Notes: generated by a model from the letters alone, not told the origin. A stretch of 35,449 nt of DNA from Cellulophaga sp. BC115SP (GCF_009905545.1 NZ_JAAALB010000055.1:1-35449), one strand, 5' to 3'. Counted from the stretch's first letter, positions 7,413-15,671 are shown. Made by a program: numbers and translations.

Positions 7413-8618
7413 TTAAAACTCAGGAAATGGATCTTCAAACTTTTTCTTGGCTTCCATTTGTTTGATTTCCTCCACCGTACAAAGACAATCTTGTAGTTCC
7501 TTTATCAATAATTCTTTGTCTAAATCTTGCCCAATAATCACTAATTCATTGATACGGTCGCCAAATCGTTCATCCCAACGCTTCATGATTTCGTCTTTTG
7601 AGTCTTTCCAAGCAGGATAAAAAGAACGCTCCCACTTGGGTACGCCAGCCCACCATTTCCCTGCATAATCTGCACGAAGCGAACCACCCGCCTGTCCCCA
7701 ATTTAGGGCATCTTTAGGTCTTGAAGCTAACCAAAATAAGCCTTTAGAACGAATAATTCCTGCATGCCAATGTTGATTAATGTAATTCCAAAAACGTGTA
7801 GGATGGAATGGACGGACGTCTCTAAAGACAAAAGAGCTAATGCCATATTCCTCCGTTTCGGGCGTATGACTCCCCTTTTCTAATTCTTGAATCCAGCCTG
7901 CCGATTGCGAGGATTTTTCAAAATCAAACAAGCCTGTATTGAGAATATGGGAGGTTTCAATTTTTCCAAAAGTCGATTCTACAACTTTAGCATCAGGGTT
8001 CAATTTCTGAATAATGGTCTTTAACTCCGCAACTCTTTCGCGAGGAAGCAAATCTGTTTTGTTCAAAACAATGACATTGGCAAACTCTATTTGGTCTGTC
8101 AATAGGTTTACGATGGTGCGTTGGTCATTAGGATCTTCGTCATTGAGGCCGCGAGTCCAGACAGTATCAATAGAGCCAAAGTCTTTGGCAAAGTTAAAGC
8201 AGTCAACCACCGTCACCATCGTGTCTAGTTGGGCAAAACGAGAAAGGTCAATTCCGCTGTTTTCATCAACATACGAAAAAGTTTGAGCCACAGGTAAAGG
8301 CTCCGATATACCCGTGGACTCTATGAGCAAATAATCAAAACGCTGGTCTTTGGCAAGTTTTTCTACCTCCACCATCAAATCTTCACGAAGTGTACAGCAG
8401 ATACAACCATTGGACATTTCGACCAGCTTTTCTTCCGTTCTTGAAAGTACATTTTCTTGTTTGACCAACTGAGCATCTATATTGACTTCACTCATGTCGT
8501 TGACAATTACTGCTACTTTCAAGCCTTCTTTATTGTGTAAAATATGATTGAGCAAAGAGGTTTTTCCAGCACCCAAAAAGCCACTCAATACTGTTACCGG
8601 TAATTTTCTATTTGACAT
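7413..8618 (-). CDS. COG0523 (CobW/ZNG1-type) metallochaperone GTPase
   Basis: 401-residue G3E-family P-loop GTPase. It shows Walker A GFLGAGKT (13-20), the family's CxCC metal-binding motif GCICC (C72, C74, C75), the Walker B/switch region [12 protein letters not shown] and the base-recognition motif NKTD (186-189). The C-terminal half has a CobW_C domain beginning near residue 258 ([16 protein letters not shown]). COG0523 proteins deliver Zn, Co or Ni to client enzymes, and many Zur-controlled members act under zinc starvation. The gene start overlaps the end of the MerC-domain gene by 25 bp, so they are co-transcribed, and the operon starts at a promoter with Zur-like boxes. A zinc role is therefore a strong inference. 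Confidence 0.93.
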   Translation of the reverse strand: MSNRKLPVTVLSGFLGAGKTSLLNHILHNKEGLKVAVIVNDMSEVNIDAQLVKQENVLSRTEEKLVEMSNGCICCTLREDLMVEVEKLAKDQRFDYLLIESTGISEPLPVAQTFSYVDENSGIDLSRFAQLDTMVTVVDCFNFAKDFGSIDTVWTRGLNDEDPNDQRTIVNLLTDQIEFANVIVLNKTDLLPRERVAELKTIIQKLNPDAKVVESTFGKIETSHILNTGLFDFEKSSQSAGWIQELEKGSHTPETEEYGISSFVFRDVRPFHPTRFWNYINQHWHAGIIRSKGLFWLASRPKDALNWGQAGGSLRADYAGKWWAGVPKWERSFYPAWKDSKDEIMKRWDERFGDRINELVIIGQDLDKELLIKELQDCLCTVEEIKQMEAKKKFEDPFPEF

Positions 8619-8983
8619 TTTTTACAAAATTTTATGTTAAAATAATGTGTTGTAATCAACCCCAAAGAGGCAATCCACCCCAAATACTGCGCAAACCAAA
8701 CTTGGTCTTCATAGAGTAAAGCCCAAACAAAAACGAGATACGCCACCCAAAGTCCTATGCGGATGCCTTTGGGCGTATGTTTATGTGAACTCGTCCAAAC
8801 GGCTATCAAGCCCAAGCCTATAAATAAATAATCCCAAGTAGGATGATGCGCAAACCCCAAGCTCTCCAACTGAATCTCCCATTTAAACAATAGCATAATC
8901 GGCATCAGCATACAATGTATGAGGCATATCCCCGAACTAACTATGCCTACATAATCAAAAGTGTTTTTTCTCAAATTTTCCAT
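8594..8983 (-). CDS. MerC-domain integral membrane protein
   Basis: 129-residue protein with about four membrane helices. The first helix has C20, H23 and C24 ([11 protein letters not shown]), the MerC-type metal site position, and a second Cys pair FCKKC (C120, C123) lies near the C-terminus. MerC proteins were described as mercury importers, but in Bacteroidota short MerC-domain proteins often occur with COG0523 GTPases and Zur sites, suggesting zinc transport. I start at the ATG at 8983: the 11 preceding residues would be encoded by the operator itself. The promoter -7 box at 9000-9007 implies a nearly leaderless mRNA. The 3' end overlaps the GTPase gene by 25 bp. Transport direction and ion are not shown by sequence. 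Confidence 0.82.
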   Translation of the reverse strand: MENLRKNTFDYVGIVSSGICLIHCMLMPIMLLFKWEIQLESLGFAHHPTWDYLFIGLGLIAVWTSSHKHTPKGIRIGLWVAYLVFVWALLYEDQVWFAQYLGWIASLGLITTHYFNIKFCKKCQIENYR

Positions 8984-8986
8984 AAA

Positions 8987-9001
8987 TGCAACATTGTTGC
9001 A
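8987..9001. promoter_or_regulatory. Zur-like operator box 1
   Basis: TGCAACATTGTTGCA: perfect 7-1-7 palindrome. It overlaps the minus-strand -7 element by two bases and ends three bases before the MerC-gene ATG, so a bound repressor would block initiation. Attribution to a Zur-type Fur protein is inference from the controlled genes. Confidence 0.75.
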
Positions 9002-9031
9002 AATATAGAATATCAAAATTCATTTTTGCAA
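9000..9031 (-). promoter_or_regulatory. Promoter of the MerC-COG0523 operon
   Basis: On the minus strand: TTG (9031-9029), 21 bases, TATATTTG (9007-9000), matching the Bacteroidota primary sigma consensus. The -33 TTG lies in box 2 and the -7 overlaps box 1. Confidence 0.7.
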
Positions 9032-9041
9032 CATTATTGCG
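9027..9041. promoter_or_regulatory. Zur-like operator box 2, central
   Basis: TGCAACATTATTGCG: same left half as box 1, two mismatches in the right half. It starts exactly 40 bp after box 1. It contains the -33 TTG of both divergent promoters, and its centre (9034) is the mirror point of the whole region. Confidence 0.7.
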
Positions 9042-9068
9042 AATATTTAAAATATGTTTTTATATTTG
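9037..9068 (+). promoter_or_regulatory. Promoter of the Zur-box-associated lipoprotein gene
   Basis: On the plus strand: TTG (9037-9039), 21 bases, TATATTTG (9061-9068). It has identical geometry and the same -7 sequence as the divergent promoter. The -7 overlaps box 3. It implies a 5' leader of about 110 nt before the ATG at 9186. Confidence 0.7.
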
Positions 9069-9081
9069 CAACATCATTGCA
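9067..9081. promoter_or_regulatory. Zur-like operator box 3
   Basis: TGCAACATCATTGCA: left half identical to boxes 1 and 2, two mismatches in the right half. Starts exactly 40 bp after box 2 and covers the plus-strand -7/start region. Confidence 0.7.
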
Positions 9082-9185
9082 TTAATTAAAACAAACAAAA
9101 ATCAACGAAAACACTTTGTCAGGCACTCTCAAATTACCTTTTGCTACAACTGACATTCGTAGTCCTTTTTTTAATACACTCATTT

Positions 9186-9740
9186 ATGAAAAACTTACGT
9201 AAACCCCTCACAATTTTGGCTTTAGCCATTGCTGTCATTACCGTTAGTAGTTGTAAAAAAGACGCTCCTGACCCTGTACAGGATAGCGAAAACCTTACGA
9301 CGTTAAAGCTCAACTTTACATCGGGAGGTGTCACCAAAACATTTGCATTTAAAGATATTGATGGTATCGGCGGTAATGCTCCTGTAGTAGATAACATCAG
9401 CTTAGATGCCAACAAAACTTACAGTGTAACGGTACAGGTATTGGACGAAAGTAAAAGTCCAGCAGAGGATATTACATCAGAAATAGAAACCGAAAGCTTT
9501 GAGCACCTGTTCGTGTACACGCCAACGCCAAGCAATTTGTTGACCATTACTCGTACCGATAAAGACAATAGAAATCTGGAAGTGGGCTTAAAAGCTTCGG
9601 CTGTGACTACCAATGCAGGCACAGGAACATTGAGAGTCGTATTGTATCACCAACCACCACAAAACGGTGTGCCAATCAAAGATGGTACAGCTAAAGGAAG
9701 TACAGACTTTGACGCACAATTCAATGTAACAATCAAATAA
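9186..9740 (+). CDS. Surface or periplasmic lipoprotein of a Zur-box-linked Bacteroidota family
   Basis: 184-residue lipoprotein: signal MKNLRKPLTILALAIAVITV then lipobox VSSC with Cys23, followed by KKDAPDP. The mature part is strand-rich, with TLKLNFTSGGVTKTFAFKDIDG, SLDANKTYSVTVQVLDESKSPAEDIT, a charged EIETESFEHLFVYT and, near the end, VVLYHQPP. I recognise this pattern from small Bacteroidota lipoproteins encoded next to TonB-dependent receptors of metal-starvation loci, often loosely annotated as type 1 periplasmic binding fold. No receptor gene is present here. It is transcribed divergently from the MerC-COG0523 operon through the shared three-box region. I chose the ATG at 9186, which gives a proper signal peptide. 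Molecular function is unknown; a metal-scavenging role is inference. Confidence 0.75.
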   Translation: MKNLRKPLTILALAIAVITVSSCKKDAPDPVQDSENLTTLKLNFTSGGVTKTFAFKDIDGIGGNAPVVDNISLDANKTYSVTVQVLDESKSPAEDITSEIETESFEHLFVYTPTPSNLLTITRTDKDNRNLEVGLKASAVTTNAGTGTLRVVLYHQPPQNGVPIKDGTAKGSTDFDAQFNVTIK

Positions 9741-9827
9741 TTTGCCTAGTAAAATGTGGTGGTGATAAAATACTTTTGGTATTTCATCCATTTTATCAAC
9801 ACTTTGTACCTATACCTCTTAGTATCG

Positions 9828-9872
9828 AATCTGCAAAAACCTCTATATTTGTGTGTTTTTGCAGATTTTTTT
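9828..9872 (+). terminator. Terminator after the lipoprotein gene
   Basis: A 13-bp perfect stem (AATCTGCAAAAAC with GTTTTTGCAGATT) and 14-base loop are followed by a T-rich run. It lies 88 bp after the lipoprotein stop. Confidence 0.75.
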
Positions 9873-9950
9873 ATGCTTATAACTCCTAAAGCTAAGTTTT
9901 TCAAGAATTTACAAAAAGGGTTATAAAAGCTCATATACCAACCAATCTCG

Positions 9951-10931
9951 ATGATTTCAGTAGCGCTTTGCACCTACAATGGTGCCAAATATCTAGGTGA
10001 ACAATTAGAAAGTATTCTGAACCAAACTCGCTCGGTCAATGAAATCGTAATTTGCGACGACCGCTCTACCGATGCCACTGCTGATATTGTCAAAGCTTTT
10101 CAAGACAAAGCTCCTTTTCCGATATATTTTTATAGAAATGACTCACAACTAGGCTCAACCAAAAACTTTGAAAAATGTCTTCAATTGTGCCAAGGAGATA
10201 TTATTTTCTTATGTGATCAAGATGATTATTGGATGCCCGAAAAGGTTGAAAAATTAGTAGACTATCTCGAAAAAAATCCTCAGCAACAAATGGTATTCAG
10301 TGATGCTGGTATGATGGATGAAAAATCAGAGCGCATAGCAGGAAATATTTGGCAGGAAGTCATGTTTGATGATAATATGCAAAAAATCTGGCAAGCAGGT
10401 GGCGCTGCACAGATTTTATACAAAGGCTATGTGGTAACAGGTGCTACGGTAGCATTACGTAAAAGTGCATTGTCCAAAATGTTGCCTTTCCCTACATCGG
10501 TAAAAGATTTGATTCATGATGCGTGGATGTCTATTTCATTGGCGCTCAAAAATCAGATTGGTTTCGTCAATGAGGAACTCATTTTGTACCGTCGTCATAG
10601 TGCTCAACAAGTAGGTTTTGGCGGTGGTGGCGAAGCTGTTAGTTTCAAACAACGTTTTTCGAGACCTCGAGCCGAAAAACTCCTTCCCATTCAGGAAGAA
10701 TTATATCGTTTAGAATCTACTTTGGCTTTACTCAAACAACATTATCCAGAAGTACCTGCTAGTCAATTCGCCAAATTGGAATCACATCGAGATTTTGTCA
10801 AATTTAGGCTTGAATTACCTGAAAATCGTTTGTTAAGAATATTCCCTGTTACACTTAAGTTTTTGACAGGCAAATACTACGACCCTCAAAAACATTGGTG
10901 GAAAACTTTATTGGGGGATATAATAGAATAA
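9951..10931 (+). CDS. Family 2 glycosyltransferase
   Basis: 326-residue cytoplasmic inverting GT-A glycosyltransferase of the rhamnosyltransferase-like GT2 group. It opens MISVALCTYNGAKYLGEQL, has the nucleotide-binding acidic pair at D36-D37 (ICDDRSTDAT), the metal-binding DQDD (89-92) in FLCDQDDYWMP, and the acceptor-side HDAW (189-192). It probably adds a sugar to a cell-surface glycan or lipopolysaccharide, though the acceptor is not known. The next gene, DUF5672, lies 103 bp downstream on the same strand with a palindromic repeat in the gap. No other polysaccharide genes adjoin. Confidence 0.9.
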   Translation: MISVALCTYNGAKYLGEQLESILNQTRSVNEIVICDDRSTDATADIVKAFQDKAPFPIYFYRNDSQLGSTKNFEKCLQLCQGDIIFLCDQDDYWMPEKVEKLVDYLEKNPQQQMVFSDAGMMDEKSERIAGNIWQEVMFDDNMQKIWQAGGAAQILYKGYVVTGATVALRKSALSKMLPFPTSVKDLIHDAWMSISLALKNQIGFVNEELILYRRHSAQQVGFGGGGEAVSFKQRFSRPRAEKLLPIQEELYRLESTLALLKQHYPEVPASQFAKLESHRDFVKFRLELPENRLLRIFPVTLKFLTGKYYDPQKHWWKTLLGDIIE

Positions 10932-11017
10932 GTTTTAGAGGGGTCAGGCAAAAAGGGATTAGTAAAAAATGTCTATTTTTTCTGTTCCCTTTTTGCCTAT
11001 CCCCTATTGCCTAAAAC
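10932..11017. repeat. Palindromic intergenic element between GT2 and DUF5672 genes
   Basis: Arms at 10939-10958 and 10986-11005 match at 18 of 20 positions in inverted orientation (AGGGGTCAGGCAAAAAGGGA is the left arm). Outer arms GTTTTAG (10932-10938) and CTAAAAC (11011-11017) also pair. It shares G-rich and GGCAAAA words with the repeats at 1-170 and 20700-21027, so it is likely a member of the same dispersed repeat set. Confidence 0.65.
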
Positions 11018-11034
11018 CTTAACCAGCAAACACA

Positions 11035-11781
11035 ATGTCCAAACATATAAAAGCTAATCCAAAGAAAAATCAGGTTGCAGTGGTGATACCAATGTATAAA
11101 CCTGATATGACACCGTTTGAGCAAAAGTCTTTTGAACAGTGTATCAAAATTTTGGGGCACTATCCTATTGTCATTATAAAACCTGAGTCTTTGGATTTGG
11201 AGCATTTGAAGCAACAGCACGCTGCTATTCAATTTCAAAACTTTGAGGATAAATATTTTAAAGGTATAGAAGGCTACAATGCCTTACTAACGACCGTGCA
11301 TTTTTATGAAGCATTTACAGCTTACGAATATATGCTGATTTATCAGTTGGACGCTTTTATTTTTAGTGATCAACTCACAGAGTGGTGCAATGCAGGTTTT
11401 GATTATGTGGGCTCACCTCATATCGAACCTGAACGATGGAATATCGGAAGCAAACTTCCAGGGAATTATCACCAATTTCGTAGAATTTTTATGAATGGAG
11501 GTTTTTCTTTGAGAAAGGTCAAAGCTATGATTCGCTTCTTAAAGGTTTTGAAGTTTTTCAAAAAGGAGTGGATTTCAAATGAAGATGGTTTGTTTTCGCT
11601 TCACTTTATTCAGCTTCGTCCATATAGACCATTACTAAAGCTTCCTAATTGGCAACAAGCATTAAAATTTGGTTTTGAACAACATCCTCAACTCTGCTAT
11701 GAACTCAATAATCAACAACTCCCCTTCGGCTGCCATGCTTGGGAAAAATATGATTATGAGTTTTGGGAAAAATATATGTAA
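11035..11781 (+). CDS. DUF5672 domain protein, probable glycosyltransferase
   Basis: 248 residues, no signal peptide. The start QVAVVIPMYKPDMTPFEQKSF and the central YEYMLIYQLDAFIFSDQL, GFDYVGSPH, MNGGFSLRK and NEDGLFSL segments are those of DUF5672. The family has a GT-A-like layout: QLDAFIF could supply the metal/nucleotide-binding Asp, and NEDG the acceptor-side acids. It follows a GT2 gene on the same strand, which fits a role in surface glycan synthesis. Sugar and acceptor are unknown. Confidence 0.8.
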   Translation: MSKHIKANPKKNQVAVVIPMYKPDMTPFEQKSFEQCIKILGHYPIVIIKPESLDLEHLKQQHAAIQFQNFEDKYFKGIEGYNALLTTVHFYEAFTAYEYMLIYQLDAFIFSDQLTEWCNAGFDYVGSPHIEPERWNIGSKLPGNYHQFRRIFMNGGFSLRKVKAMIRFLKVLKFFKKEWISNEDGLFSLHFIQLRPYRPLLKLPNWQQALKFGFEQHPQLCYELNNQQLPFGCHAWEKYDYEFWEKYM

Positions 11782-11789
11782 AAGGCATT

Positions 11790-11808
11790 AAGCTGCTTAC
11801 AGCTTTTT
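11790..11808. terminator. Short terminator between convergent DUF5672 and ATP-grasp genes
   Basis: AAGCTG, loop CTTA, CAGCTT, then T residues that run into the ATP-grasp stop codon. The stem is only 6 bp, so strength is doubtful. Confidence 0.4.
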
Positions 11809-13021
11809 AATTTGTTGGCTTATCGGGTACTGGTGCTGACGCGTGGTAACCATCAAATACCACTTGGGCATATTTGTCTAAAAGTTCTTTTACACGCTCC
11901 TGCGATTCAGACTTTACAATTACGCCTACATGAAACTCTTCGTCCATACGCCAACAAACTTCCGAATCATCAAAAATCATAGGATCGGTATATCGCTGAC
12001 GAGTCAAGGAAATCAAGATACCAGCATAGGTATTTTGCACTTCGGGTAAAGTATATTCCAGATTACGAGCCATAGCTGTTTCGATATTTGCCCATTCGCG
12101 CCATAAGTTAATACCCGTAGCAGCCTCAACCATTTCGGCCAAATGTGCTCCTCCTACTCTTGAGGCTGTTTCTAAAAAGATAAACTTTCCTGTCTCGTGG
12201 TCACGAATAAACTCGGTATGGCTTGCACTAAATTTCATTCCGAAGGCTTTCAATACCTGTTCATTCATTTCTTTTAAAGCCAAATCTTCCTCCGAGCCAA
12301 CTTCCACGGTCATAGAGCGGAACACTCCACCACCATGCGCTACTTCCATTGGAGTTGATAAATAGCGACTACAGCGTGTAAAAATCGGCTGACCACCCAC
12401 CGTCAAGGAATCTACATGGTAAACATCCCCTGGGCGAAACTGCTCCACCAGATATTCAGGACGACGTTCGCCTAAGTAATGCACCACCTCCCACAATTGT
12501 TCTGAGTTATGGACTTTACGAATACCTGTAGCCGAAGCCTCTGAGCGAGGTTTTACCACACAAGGAAACTGCACTTTTTGGGTAAACTCAAATACGTCAT
12601 TATCATTAAACAAAGATGAAAACATTGGCACATTAATTCCTGCCTCCTCTGCTTTCATACGCATCGCTAATTTATCTCTAAATAACCGTCCTGTGGTTTG
12701 TCCCATGCCAGGAATACGAAAATGCTCGCGGAGATGAGCTGCTTTTTCTACATCAAAATCATCGAGTGCGACAATACGGTCTATTTTTCGGGAGCGCATC
12801 GCATAACCTAACCCAAGAATAATCTCTTGAATATCTATACTTCCATCGGGTTTCTCTTCTACGTAAAAAAACTCATCGACGGCTTCACGTGCCCACGGAC
12901 GATGCTCTAGTTTTTTATTGGTCAACAAGAAAACCCTATTTCCTGCTTGCTTACAAGCACGCAAAAACTCATTGCCTTTGAAATAGGTTGAGATACATAA
13001 AAAGGTTAATTCTTTTGTCAT
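11807..13021 (-). CDS. ATP-grasp domain protein (carboxylate-amine ligase family)
   Basis: 404 residues, cytoplasmic. ATP-grasp enzymes activate a carboxylate as an acyl phosphate and join it to an amine or other nucleophile. Residues 1-110 form a Rossmann-like pre-ATP-grasp domain (TFLCISTYFKGNEFL). The ATP-binding part has FPCVVKPRSEASATGI with K157, YLVEQFRPGDVYHVDSL, and the Mg-binding glutamates E270 (SHTEFI) and E284 (IFLETASRVGG). The usual Asn of the ExN motif is replaced (ETASR), a variant found in other biotin-carboxylase-like ATP-grasp ligases. The substrate cannot be told. It stands alone, convergent to DUF5672. Confidence 0.85.
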   Translation of the reverse strand: MTKELTFLCISTYFKGNEFLRACKQAGNRVFLLTNKKLEHRPWAREAVDEFFYVEEKPDGSIDIQEIILGLGYAMRSRKIDRIVALDDFDVEKAAHLREHFRIPGMGQTTGRLFRDKLAMRMKAEEAGINVPMFSSLFNDNDVFEFTQKVQFPCVVKPRSEASATGIRKVHNSEQLWEVVHYLGERRPEYLVEQFRPGDVYHVDSLTVGGQPIFTRCSRYLSTPMEVAHGGGVFRSMTVEVGSEEDLALKEMNEQVLKAFGMKFSASHTEFIRDHETGKFIFLETASRVGGAHLAEMVEAATGINLWREWANIETAMARNLEYTLPEVQNTYAGILISLTRQRYTDPMIFDDSEVCWRMDEEFHVGVIVKSESQERVKELLDKYAQVVFDGYHASAPVPDKPTN

Positions 13022-13325
13022 AAAGTAAAGGGCTATATCTGTTTTGGTTAGAGTGTCTTAGAGGTACACTAAAAGAAGATACCAGAACTAAAAGGGCAGA
13101 AAGTCTCAATGCTATGCAACAACACGACTTTATTGATTAAAGCCTTTGATACCTTTCTTAAATATAGCAAAAAAGATGGGGATTGAAAGAAAAACAGAAA
13201 GGAAAATATTTAGGAAACAGGCATAAAGTGAAAAATAATCTTGTTACTAGACAAAACGAATAAAAGCGATTCAAGCGTTGCGACACCTTCAGATAAAGAG
13301 TGATGGGTTCAGTTTCAAAACTATT
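13022..13325. other. Intergenic region upstream of the ATP-grasp gene
   Basis: About 300 bp of AT-rich DNA between the ATP-grasp start and the pepA terminator. It should hold the ATP-grasp promoter, but I find no TAnnTTTG on the minus strand. No coding ORF. Confidence 0.4.
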
Positions 13326-13359
13326 AAAAAGCTAGTCCAAGACTTAGTCTTGAACTAGC
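13326..13359 (-). terminator. Terminator of pepA
   Basis: Arms GCTAGTCCAAGAC (13331-13343) and GTCTTGAACTAGC (13347-13359) pair with one mismatch around loop TTA. On the minus strand the stem is followed by TTTTT. Confidence 0.7.
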
Positions 13360-13370
13360 CATTCAATCAA

Positions 13371-13398
13371 ACACTCTTTGCCTTGTGCCTCGTTGCCT
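13371..13398. repeat. Fragment of the ~150 bp intergenic repeat family
   Basis: ACACTCTTTGCCTTGTGCCT (13371-13390) is an exact 20-base inverted match to 34912-34931 in element E4. It sits just after the pepA stop codon and looks like a lone half-element. Confidence 0.6.
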
Positions 13399-13409
13399 GT
13401 TGTCTTCTT

Positions 13410-14870
13410 TTACAAAACTCCTTCAATAAAATCAATCAACAAACGAATACCATAGGCAGTGCCCGCTCGGCTTGGAACGAATTCTGTATCACCAAAGGCT
13501 GTACCTGCAATATCGAGGTGTGCCCAGCTATTATGATTTTCGGTAAAAACTTCCAAAAATTTAGCCGCAGAGATAGCTCCTGCCATAGGTTTTCCCGAAT
13601 AATTCTTGACATCGGCTATATCCGAAGCTATATCTTCTTTATACAAATCCCACAAAGGCAGCCTCCACAAACGTTCTCCTGTACGTGAACCAGCGTTACT
13701 AAGACGAGTTGCCAATTGGTCATTGTTGGTAAATAGTCCTGCTGCATGATAGCCCAATGTCGAAATGCAACTTCCCGTCAAAGTAGCCAAGTCAATTAGA
13801 TAATCGGTTTTATAATTTTTGACCATATACCCCAATCCATCCGCCAAAATCACGCGTCCTTCAGCATCAGTGTCGATTATTTCGATGGTTTTTCCTAAAT
13901 AAGAACCAATAACATCGCTTGGCTTAAAAGATTTGGCGTCTACAGCATTTTCACAAGTAGGCACAACCCCTATAATGTGCACAGGAAGTTTGAGTTTGGC
14001 TGCTAATTCTACCGTACCTAACACTGCGGCAGCTCCTCCCATATCCGATTTCATAAGGTGCATATTGGTAGAGGATTTGATAGAAATACCTCCTGTATCA
14101 AAAGTTACCCCTTTACCTACCAACCCAATTGTTTTTTGTGGCAAAGGAAAACGATATTCGACCACAATCATAGCAGGGTCATGCTCACTTCCTTGACCTA
14201 CCGCTAATAACGCCTCAAAACCATCTTTCTCTAGGGCAGGTCGGTCGATGATATGAGCAGAATAACCAAATTTTTGTGCAGAAGCTACAGCCCAGTCACA
14301 TAAGACCTGGGGCGTTTTCTTGTTGGCTGGAGCATTCATCAAATCAAAAATCTCCATTTGAGTTTCGGCTGTGGCAATGCCTTTATCAACTAAATTTTTG
14401 GCATTTTCACCGAATAATTCACCAGCGACTAGGTTAATCTGACCATTTTGACCAAATACCTCTGAAACAGTTTCACTTTCTGTTTTGTAGAGTTTGCTGT
14501 TGTATTGTCCCAACACAATGCCATTGGCAACCCATTCGAGTTGCTCAAGATTCAAAGACGAAACGATAATATCTATTTTGGCAGCTATTCTTGTTTTTTG
14601 GTGATGAAAGAAATAGCGTAAAGCCTTGATTACTTGTGCAGAGTCAGCATTTTTTCCTAATCCTAAGAAAAATACTTTTTGGGCTTGAGCGGTATAAAAC
14701 GAAAACGTTTCTTTTAACTCAGCCTTAAACTCCTTCGCTAAAATATCTGCGTCAAATGCTTCAGACTGGGCAATAGCGTGTAACTGTGTGGATAAGTTAT
14801 CACTTTGATTTAGTACATATAAGCGGCTTTGTGCCTGTGTATCGAGAGAAGAAGAAAGAATAAGAGACAT
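13410..14870 (-). CDS. pepA: Leucyl aminopeptidase, M17 family
   Basis: 486 residues. Cytosolic, two-metal (Zn/Mn) aminopeptidase releasing N-terminal residues from peptides. The C-terminal catalytic domain keeps every ligand and catalytic residue: K253 and D258 in VGKGVTFDTGG, K265, D276 in MKSDMGG, D335, E337 and R339 in DTDAEGR. Their spacing is identical to E. coli PepA with an offset of 17. The signature is slightly altered: the usual NTDAEGR reads DTDAEGR (N to D at 333), outside the metal ligands. Residues 1-160 are the less conserved N-terminal domain. Monocistronic, with its own terminator. Confidence 0.95.
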   Translation of the reverse strand: MSLILSSSLDTQAQSRLYVLNQSDNLSTQLHAIAQSEAFDADILAKEFKAELKETFSFYTAQAQKVFFLGLGKNADSAQVIKALRYFFHHQKTRIAAKIDIIVSSLNLEQLEWVANGIVLGQYNSKLYKTESETVSEVFGQNGQINLVAGELFGENAKNLVDKGIATAETQMEIFDLMNAPANKKTPQVLCDWAVASAQKFGYSAHIIDRPALEKDGFEALLAVGQGSEHDPAMIVVEYRFPLPQKTIGLVGKGVTFDTGGISIKSSTNMHLMKSDMGGAAAVLGTVELAAKLKLPVHIIGVVPTCENAVDAKSFKPSDVIGSYLGKTIEIIDTDAEGRVILADGLGYMVKNYKTDYLIDLATLTGSCISTLGYHAAGLFTNNDQLATRLSNAGSRTGERLWRLPLWDLYKEDIASDIADVKNYSGKPMAGAISAAKFLEVFTENHNSWAHLDIAGTAFGDTEFVPSRAGTAYGIRLLIDFIEGVL

Positions 14871-14939
14871 AGCTTTAAAAGTTTACAGCAATCGAGTAAT
14901 AGCTTTTAGCATTACTGACTACCAAATGGACCTCAACCA

Positions 14940-14966
14940 AAAATGCCACCTTGGAGGTGGCATTTT
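14940..14966 (-). terminator. Terminator of the DUF2795 gene
   Basis: An 11-bp perfect stem (AAAATGCCACC with GGTGGCATTTT) and loop TTGGA. On the minus strand a run of T follows the stem. It lies 11 bp after the DUF2795 stop and insulates pepA. Confidence 0.85.
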
Positions 14967-14977
14967 ATGAGGATTAA

Positions 14978-15199
14978 TTAATATTCGTCTTCATTAAAGA
15001 AGAAGTCGTCTTTTGTAGGATAATCTGGCCAGATTTCTTCGATACTCTCGTAAGGTTGACCATCATCTTCCAATTCTTGTAGGTTTTCGACTACTTCTAA
15101 CGGCGAACCTGTACGGATCGCATAGTCAATTAATTCATCTTTTGTTGCTGGCCAAGGAGCATCTTCTAGGTATGATGCAAGTTCTAGTGTCCAATACAT
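14978..15199 (-). CDS. DUF2795 family small acidic protein
   Basis: 73 residues, strongly acidic, cytoplasmic. MYWTLELASYLEDAPWPATKDELIDYAIRTG followed by SPLEVVENLQELEDD matches the DUF2795 pattern of a short helical domain in which a W/P-rich turn precedes a helix. In Bacteroidota this protein is a conserved stand-alone gene of unknown function. The last 20 residues (PDYPTKDDFFFNEDEY) are a disordered acidic tail. A good promoter lies about 130 bp upstream and a strong terminator just downstream, so it is a complete transcription unit. Confidence 0.85.
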   Translation of the reverse strand: MYWTLELASYLEDAPWPATKDELIDYAIRTGSPLEVVENLQELEDDGQPYESIEEIWPDYPTKDDFFFNEDEY

Positions 15200-15325
15200 A
15201 TTCTTTCTCTAAATTTGGTTACTGATTAAACGAAGGTAATAGAGCAAACAACTGACTATAAATTAATTATGTCTTTTATAAATGCTTATTTTACCCCTAT
15301 TTTTTTGATTGATTTAATAGGACTG

Positions 15326-15354
15326 CAAAAGTACAAGTTTTTTGAAATTACCAA
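15326..15354 (-). promoter_or_regulatory. Promoter of the DUF2795 gene
   Basis: On the minus strand: TTG (15354-15352), 18 bases, TACTTTTG (15333-15326), a full match to TAnnTTTG with near-standard spacing. Predicted leader about 120 nt. Confidence 0.55.
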
Positions 15355-15671
15355 CATTACTGGTTTGTAATTATTTAGATAATTCAAATAAATTTTCAAA
15401 ATGATAAATATGGGGTTATTTGCCTACCTTTTTTCTCTATTTCTACAAAAAAGCCCAAATACTATCTCTATTTTGATTTTCTCATGCGTAATTAACTAAT
15501 TTTTCTATAAAAAAGTATATTCAAAACCCTGTTTTTTTCTGAAAAGTGCCTTTAATTTTTGGGTTTTTACGAAAGAGACACATAACTAATTGATTATGAA
15601 TCTATAGATACCTATATCCTAACAAAATCTTCTCCCAACGATTTTACTTAAATAAGATTCTGGATATTGTC

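Noticed and set aside
8984-9016. 11-residue N-terminal extension of the MerC-domain protein
   Set aside because: It would be encoded by operator box 1 and lie at or before the predicted transcription start.
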